A stretch of DNA of 64,000 nucleotides from Procambarus clarkii (taxonomy: Eukaryota; Arthropoda; Malacostraca; Decapoda; Cambaridae), in contig NC_091175.1 of assembly GCF_040958095.1 (NCBI RefSeq), positions 23,221,179 to 23,285,178 of the forward strand, read 5' to 3'. Shown here in pieces: positions 57,700-64,000 of the stretch; the first letter of the stretch is position 1; every line of letters begins with the position of its first letter. The notes under the pieces are model-generated. The model did no database searches. It was given only the letters and a program-made list of their open reading frames with translations, and was not told where the DNA came from. A program made the translations under genes and the position numbers.

Positions 57700-58865
57700 A
57701 AGTTATACAACTGTATACAGTCTGACTATCCTGTGTCTCCATATGATTCAACTGAATAAAGACTGACTACTGGGACTCGTCACTTGATACGACTGTATAG
57801 ATTGACCACTGTAACTCTCCATTTGATATATCTGTATAGGGTGACAACTATGACTCTCCCCATGATACAACTGTATACAGACTGATCTGGGTGACTATTC
57901 ACTTGATACAACTGTCTCCATTCTGACGTTTGTTGTACCCTGCTTGTTTTAGCTATTTTCAGATAGATCCGGCTGACACAACATTTGTTACAACTGCCAT
58001 TAATCTCCTCTGTGAGACTACTCAGAGTGACCCCTGCCACAATCCACGTGGCCCAATTGTACCCTGTGGTACAATATTTGTTATAACTGCTTGTAGTTAT
58101 AAGAATGTGGCTTCTTACTTCTTACAACTCTTCCTGGACTGAAGTGTCACTCCACATGTTATAATTGTCCTCAGCTATTCCCTTGTGACACTGCACTTGT
58201 TACAGTTATACTCAGACTAACTGCTACGACACTTTGCTCGTCTGCCAAACTGATGCCTATTTATTATAAGTGTTAAGTGTTCTGAGACTGAAATGTGGCT
58301 ATCAGCTTGTTATAACTGTCTACGGGCTGACCCCTGTGGCACTACATTAGTACATGTGTCCTCTAGCTGACCTGCGACACTTGTTACAACTGTCTCCTGA
58401 CTGATCTGCTGCATATAAATTATTGCACTTCTCTCCACACCGGCCTATGTTGCACTGCACATGTTTAAACCTTTCTAAGGAGTTACCAAGGTTACACTTC
58501 ACATGATACAGCTGTTGTCTTATTATGAATGTCCCAAGAAATTTTCTTTTGACACACCGCTTGTTACATCTGTACCCAGAATAAAAGTGACTTATTAGTT
58601 GTACCGAGACTGACCACTCTGCCCTTACACTTGTTACAACTTTTCTCAGACATACCCGTCATTACTGCCACTTGGTCCATGTGTCCCTACACCGACCCCA
58701 GTTGGGACTCACATGGCAGTACTGACCTCAGTAGAATAACTTGCTCCAGGTGTCCCAAGAAAGACCCCTGAGATGCTCTTCATGTTACAGCTCTCTACTG
58801 TTACATCTGTTCCAGACTGACCGCTGTCACACTCAACCTGATAAACAGTCTTCAGAGTAGCTCCT
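57700..58865. repeat. Degenerate ~45-bp tandem repeat
   Basis: Loose units around GACTGACC.CTGTGACAC...CTTGTTACAACTGT; periodicity is visible but strongly eroded. No exon of the host gene could be found in it, although the F-box part of FBH1 would be expected between 61 and 57 kb. Confidence 0.6.
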
Positions 58866-59175
58866 GTGCCTGACAAACTTGACTGAGTTGTATTACAAGA
58901 TTCTAAAATAAGACTGGAAAAAATAAGCCTTGTAGATTGAATTTTCCTAGATTGCCAAAAATCATTTTTTATTTTTTCTCGTTAGGTGACAAGTCGGTAT
59001 CTACACCATAATGGTAAGACAACTACAGGAATCTGAAAAAGAATAATAATTGGGAAATGTGATAGGATATAATTCCAACATTAACATCAGAAGCACACAT
59101 AAACAGAATAAAATCAACAGCTTACGTTCCATATCAGGAATCAGGAATCTTTCAAGACAATCTTTAGTCTTTGTT
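58866..59175. other. Intron sequence without recognised feature
   Basis: AT-rich unique sequence; nothing recognised. Confidence 0.35.
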
Positions 59176-59500
59176 AGACCAATACTGTAATAAACACTAT
59201 CAACCTGGAATCAGCACCTTATGAAACAAAACAAACAAAATTAAAATTGTATGAAGGTTTGCAAGAAAATTTGTGCCAGAGATTAGAGGGTTAAGCAATG
59301 AGGATAGGTTAATGGAAATGGACCTCACAACGCTAGAGGAGAAACAGTGGATATGATCATAGCATATAATAGAGCATACTTGGAGCATTCTCAGAAGGAA
59401 AGCAGACAAGGGGGGACAAGGAAAGCCTTTTCAACTGAGAGAAAGTATGATTAGAGGACACACGTAGAAGCTGGAAATTTAAAAAAATATTTTGCATTTG
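59176..59500 (+). mobile_element. LINE ORF2 C-terminal fragment
   Basis: Plus-strand remnant (LVPEIRGLSNEDRLMEMDLTTLEE), the conserved block after RT in Jockey/CR1-type LINEs, with stops. It precedes a longer fragment of a similar family in the same orientation. Confidence 0.6.
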
Positions 59501-59509
59501 CACACTTCA

Positions 59510-60760
59510 TATATCAAATATATACAGACTTTGCAAAGGCAATCGATAAATGTGACAATGGAGTGATAGTCCATAAAATTAAATCAATAGGAATAACGGG
59601 TAAAGTTGGGTACTGGATTTTCAACTTTCTGTCAAATAGAATGCAGAGAGTGACGGTTATTCAAATAATATCAATCGCAAGTATAGTGAAAGCTCTTTAC
59701 CCTAGGGCACAGTCCTTGCACCGCTGCTCTTTCTCATGCTTATCTCTGATATAGACAAAAATACTAGTCACAGATTCGTGTCATTCTTTGCAGAATATAT
59801 AAAAATCAGCATGAAAATGTCCTCCGTAGAAGATACTAAAAAACTTCAGGCAGATATTAATAAAGTCTTCGATTAGCCAACTAAAAATAACATGATGTTT
59901 AGTGGTGACAAGTTCCAGGTACTTAGGTATGGTGGAAACGAGGAACTGAAACGAAACACAGGGTACAAGACACAATTAGACCTACTCATTGAAGGAAAGC
60001 AATATGTAAAAGATCTGAGAATTTTGATGTCTGACGACCTGAAATTTAGTGAACATTACCGAGCAAATATAGCGGCGGCCAAGAAAATGATAGGATGGAT
60101 TATGAGAACGTTCAAATCCAGAGACACCTCAGAAATGCTAATACTATTTAAATCACTGGTGCTGTCCCGTCTTGAGTATTCCTCGGTACTCACATGCTCT
60201 TTCAGAGCGGGAGAGATTTCTGAATTAAAGGGACTAAAGAGAACATATACCGGACCCATAGAAACGATAAAGCATCTAAATTTATGGGACCGTCTCAAAG
60301 CTCTCAAAATGTACTCTTTGGAAATGAGACGAGAAAGGTATCAGATAATATATACATGGAAGATACTTGAAGGTCAGGTCCCAAATTTGCATGGCAGAAT
60401 AACAACATACTGGAGCGAAAGACACGGAAAGAAATGCAGGATAGAACCAATGAAGAGTAGAGGTGCCAGGGGGCACAATCAGAGAATACTGTCTGAACAT
60501 CAGAGGTCCCCAGCTGTTCAACACCCTCCCAGCAAGCATTAGAAATATTGCTGGAACAAAAATGGATGTATTCAACATGGCACTTAGATAAGTTCTTGCA
60601 AGAAATGCCTGACCAACCAGGCTGTAGTGGATATGTGGGCCTGTTGGACCTCTCCAAGCAACAGCCTATTGGACCAAATTATCACAAGTCGAGCCTGAGT
60701 TCAGGCCGGGCTCGGGGAGTAGAAGATCTCCCAGAACCCTCTCCAAGTATGCTCTAGGTA
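59510..60760 (+). mobile_element. Jockey/CR1-type LINE RT fragment
   Basis: Plus strand: DFAKAIDKCDNGVIVHKIKSIGI (motif A region), LLFLMLISDIDKN, FFAEYIKIS (for FADD), then an open frame at 59892-60542 covering FQVLRYG, YKTQLDLLIEGKQYVKDLRILMSD, LEYSSVLT and LKALKMYSLEMRRERYQIIYTWKILEGQVPN. It ends near a WNxLP-like block (FNTLPASIRNI) and AIGPN. Frames are broken and the 5' half is absent. Confidence 0.82.
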
Positions 60761-61069
60761 TGCAAATGTGTCGATTAAATATAAGTATATTCATACTCGT
60801 ATCTTGTGGGGGGGGGGGGTAACAAGTAGAACGCGTTATAAGAAGTTGCCGAAGCCACCTATATTAACAATTTTATGGCTAGTTTCGAAATAGAATTCAA
60901 GCGTCATAATAAATAAATTATAACGCAACCGGTAAAACAAGGACATTAGGCGAGGCGCTAAGAACTAGAGCTCAGTTCCACCGTAGTCACTGACTGGGAA
61001 GTAGTGATAGGTAAGCCCTTCAATTGCTGCAACTTTCCTCAGATTATCCTTCGAGACACTAGTTGTTAC
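60761..61069. other. Intron sequence with a G-run
   Basis: A run of 13 G at about 60809-60821, otherwise unique sequence on the donor side of the tentative 61252-61070 exon. Confidence 0.4.
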
Positions 61070-61252
61070 CTGCCCGTTCTCCTGAGTTGCTCAACGGACA
61101 AAATATGGAATCCGTTGAGAAAATCCACAAAGAAAACATGGATGTTTGTGAGAAGCAACTTTTCATAGTACTCCATATTTTGTGGGTTAGAGATCATAGC
61201 ATACACAATGCTGTGTATTATTTGAGAGGACAGACTGTTGTTACAGGTGTTC
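61070..61252 (-). CDS. Tentative upstream FBH1-like exon
   Basis: 183 nt between TGTAGCAG and GGGCAG/GTAACA, open, exit phase 2, which fits the entry phase of the 57158-56564 exon. It encodes SQIIHSIVYAMISNPQN, LLLTNIHVFFVDFLNG and ILSVEQLRRTG. The helical Leu-rich character suits the N-terminal half of FBH1 after the F-box, but residue matches are too weak to be sure, and about 40 residues expected before YHYLVYY are not accounted for. It could be an exon of this gene with another small exon missed between, or a chance frame. An alternative acceptor lies at 61235. Confidence 0.45.
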
Positions 61253-63110
61253 CTGCTACACTTCACTTGGTACATCGCACTTACCCAGACATACCCATAA
61301 CCAGTTGGAACGTAGGTTAATATGACACTACACATGGTACGTCAGGTCACTGTGACACTACACACATGGTACATCAGGTCACTGTGACATTACACATAGT
61401 ACGTCAAGTCATTGTGACACCACGCATGGTTCGTAGCGTCACTATGAAACTACACTTGGTTGGTCAGGACACTGTGACAATACATATGATACGTCAGGTC
61501 ACTATGACACTACAGTTGGTACATCAGGTCATTGTGACAATACACATGGTACATCAGGTCACTATGACATTACACTTGGTTGGTCAAGACACTGACTCTA
61601 AACTTGGTACATCAGGTCACTGTGACACTAATGTTGTTACGACAGGTCACTGTTACACTGTAAATGGTACATCAGGTCACTATGACACTGCACATGGTTC
61701 GTCAGGTCACCGTGACACTACTTATAGTACGTCAGGTCAATGTGACCCAACGCATGGTATGTCACATCACTGTGACACTACACATGGTATGTCACATCAC
61801 TGTGACAATACAGTGTCACGCCAGGTCAACAAGGCACTTAGATAAGTTCTTTTTAATGTGTGACAATACACATGGTACGTCTGGTCATTGTGACACTACA
61901 CATGGTACATCAGGTCTCTGTGATATTACACATGGTACGTCAGGAAACTGTGACGCTACACTTGGTACGTCAGGAAACTGTGACGCTACACTTGGTACGT
62001 CAGGTCCCTATAACACAACACATGATACATCAGGTCACTCTGACACTACAATTCCTACATCATGTCACTGAAACACGACACATGGTACGTCAGTTCACTG
62101 TGACACTACATATGGTACTTCAGGTCACTGTGACACTATTAATGGTACGTCATGTCACTGTAATACTACACATGGTACATTAGATCACTATGACCCTACA
62201 CATGGTACATCAGGTCACTATGACCCTACAAATGGTACATAAGGTCACTGTGACACTACATTTGGTTCATCAGATCACTGTGACCCTACACATGGTACAT
62301 CAGGTCACTGTGACCCTACACATGGTACATAAGGTCACTGTAACACTACATTTGGTTCATCATGTCACTGTGACACTACACTTGGTACATCAGTTCACTG
62401 TGAAACTACAGTTGGTACATCAGATCATTGTGATACTACACAATGGTTCGTCTGGTCACTGTGACACTACACATGGTTCGTCTGGTCACTGTGACACTAC
62501 ACATGGTTCGTCTGGTCACTGTGACACTACAGTTGTTACGTCATGTCACTGTGACACTACAGTTGTTACGTCATGTCACTGTGACACTACAGTTGTTACG
62601 TAAAGTCACTGTGACACTACACTTGGTTCATCAGGTCATTGTGACACTACACATGGTACATCAGGTCATTGTGACACTACACTTGGTACATCAGGTCATT
62701 GTGACACTACACATGGTACATCAGTTCACTGTGACACTACACATGGTACATCAGGTCATTGTGACACTACACATGATTCGTCAGGTCACTGTGACACTAC
62801 ACTTGGTACATCAGTTCACTGTGACAATACAGTTGGTACGTCACGTCATTGTGACACTACACATGGTACATCGGGTCACTGTGAATCTGTACATGGTACA
62901 GATTCACTGTGGCACTACACATGTGCTAAAGGACACTGTGACACTAAACTTGGTACATCAGGTCACTGTGACACTACACATGGTACGTCAGGTCACTGTG
63001 ACACTACACATGGTAAGTCACTGTGACACTACACTTGGTTCATCAGGTCACTGTGACACTACACATGGTACATCAGGTCATTGTGACACTACACTTGGTT
63101 CGTTAACCCA
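61253..63110. repeat. 30-bp minisatellite next to the tentative first exon
   Basis: About 60 units of 30 bp (GGTCACTGTGACACTACACATGG and seven more). The unit resembles the exon's acceptor-side sequence CTACACTTCACTTGGTACATC (61257-61277). Being 30 bp, all frames stay open over long runs, giving spurious His/Thr/Val repeat proteins. Many units hold the GTCACTGTGAC palindrome. Confidence 0.9.
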
Positions 63111-63310
63111 CACGTCTGTCAACATCTTGCTATTATGCCCTGGTAGCTGCCATGAACAGTTGTGCACTTTTATTTCAAGTTCACAAAATTGATACGATAC
63201 CATATGTGCCTGCTGGGTGGGGTACCCAGCGGTGCCCGTGTCGTTCCGGTGGTTAAATGGAGCTGGTGCTTTAGTCTACTTGGTATTTGAATTGCCCCCT
63301 TGTTTGAGTT
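63111..63310. other. Short unique stretch between minisatellites
   Basis: No feature recognised. Confidence 0.35.
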
Positions 63311-63319
63311 AAACCGGTG

Positions 63320-63770
63320 CCCTGATCAACCCAGTGCCCAGATCAACCCAGTGCCCAGGTCAACCAAGTCCCCAGATCAACCCAGTGACCACATCAACCC
63401 AGTGGCCAGATCAACCCAGTCCCCAGATCAACGCAGTGCCCAGATCAACCCAGTGACCACATCAACCCAGTGGCCAGATCATCCTAATGCACACATCAAC
63501 CCAGTGCCCTGATCAACCCAGTGCCCAGATCAACCTAGTGCTCAGATCAACCCAGTGCCCAGGTCAACCAAGTCCCCAGATCAACCCAGTGACCACATCA
63601 ACCCAGTGGCCAGATCAACCCAGTCCCCAGATCAACGCAGTGCCCAGATCAACCCAGTGACCACATCAACCCAGTGGCCAGATCATCCTAATGCACACAT
63701 CAACCCAGTGCCCTTATAAACCCAGTGTCCAGATCAACCCAGCCCTTGGACCTACCCATTGCCCAGATGA
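63320..63770. repeat. 17-bp minisatellite with 204-bp higher-order repeat
   Basis: Units CAGATCAACCCAGTGCC of 17 bp. A block of 12 variant units starting at CCCAGGTCAACCAAG (63354) recurs in the same order at 63558, exactly 204 bp later. Confidence 0.9.
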
Positions 63771-64000
63771 ACCCAGTGCCAAAATTAATCTGGTTCCCGG
63801 ATTGACCAAGTGCTTGATACGACTAGCATCATTCCACTACCAAACTTAGAAATAACGATAAAAACTTGAAAGGCTTCCCACCTAAAGTCAACAAAACCTA
63901 GAAACATGGCTGGGACTAGAAAATATTCTGTTGCCTCAGCAACATGTCTACCTTCAAACTATTGCAAGTAGAATACATATTTTGTCTATTTCCCTGACAT
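63771..64000. other. Unique sequence at right edge
   Basis: No feature recognised. Confidence 0.35.

Noticed and set aside
61366-63192. His/Val/Thr repeat proteins on the plus strand
   Set aside because: Artefact of a 30-bp minisatellite lacking stops.

Overview
The window is eukaryotic genomic DNA, almost certainly from a decapod crustacean (crayfish or lobster type). The signs are short TTAGG arrays (the arthropod telomere pentamer), long (TA)n tracts, tRNA-headed SINEs, abundant CR1-like LINEs with an 8-bp ACATAAGA-type tail, Penelope-like elements with GIY-YIG ends, a Polinton, and arrays of 17 to 65 bp minisatellites. Species cannot be fixed by reading alone.

One host gene runs along the minus strand through most of the window. 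Eight exons with matching splice phases (61252-61070 tentative, 57158-56564, 53041-52848, 49774-49685, 36261-36129, 29926-29852, 4650-4522, 873-1 and on past the left edge) encode an FBH1/FBXO18-like UvrD-family helicase. Most lack their own start codon, so simple ORF calling misses them. Everything else sits in introns of 3 to 25 kb. The Walker A motif is intact, but the Walker B acidic box and motif III are unusual, so this may be a divergent or catalytically altered paralogue.

The most striking pattern is that several minisatellites start exactly at an exon edge and are built from that exon's own splice junction. Examples are the 53041-52848 exon (both sides), the 36261-36129 exon (both sides), the 29926-29852 exon (donor side, with exon sequence in each unit), and the 61252-61070 exon (acceptor side). 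The introns therefore carry dozens of decoy splice sites. A separate 27-bp array lies in frame inside the 57158-56564 exon and would add about 140 Gln/Val/Ser-rich residues to the protein.

The largest intron (29851-4651) holds a nested composite. A Polinton (6630-26494) has a perfect 6-bp target duplication, 0.8-kb inverted repeats and a near-complete plus-strand gene set: zinc-knuckle exons, DNA polymerase B, packaging ATPase, integrase with chromodomain, small basic proteins, penton-like and double jelly-roll capsid proteins, and adenain-like protease. It has about two breaks in its core genes. Between its 5' exons and polymerase exon lies a 6.2-kb inverted array of about 22 near-identical 277-bp units, each with a Pol III (tRNA-type) promoter. 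Next to the Polinton are an I-like LINE split by a solo LTR and pieces of Penelope-like elements.

The 49.7-36.3 kb intron holds a head-to-head pair of nearly identical Penelope-like copies, one interrupted by a CR1-like LINE without target duplication, plus LINE fragments, TTAGG-bearing dispersed repeats and SINEs. The right end (57-64 kb) is SINE, degenerate LINE and minisatellite sequence around the tentative first exon.
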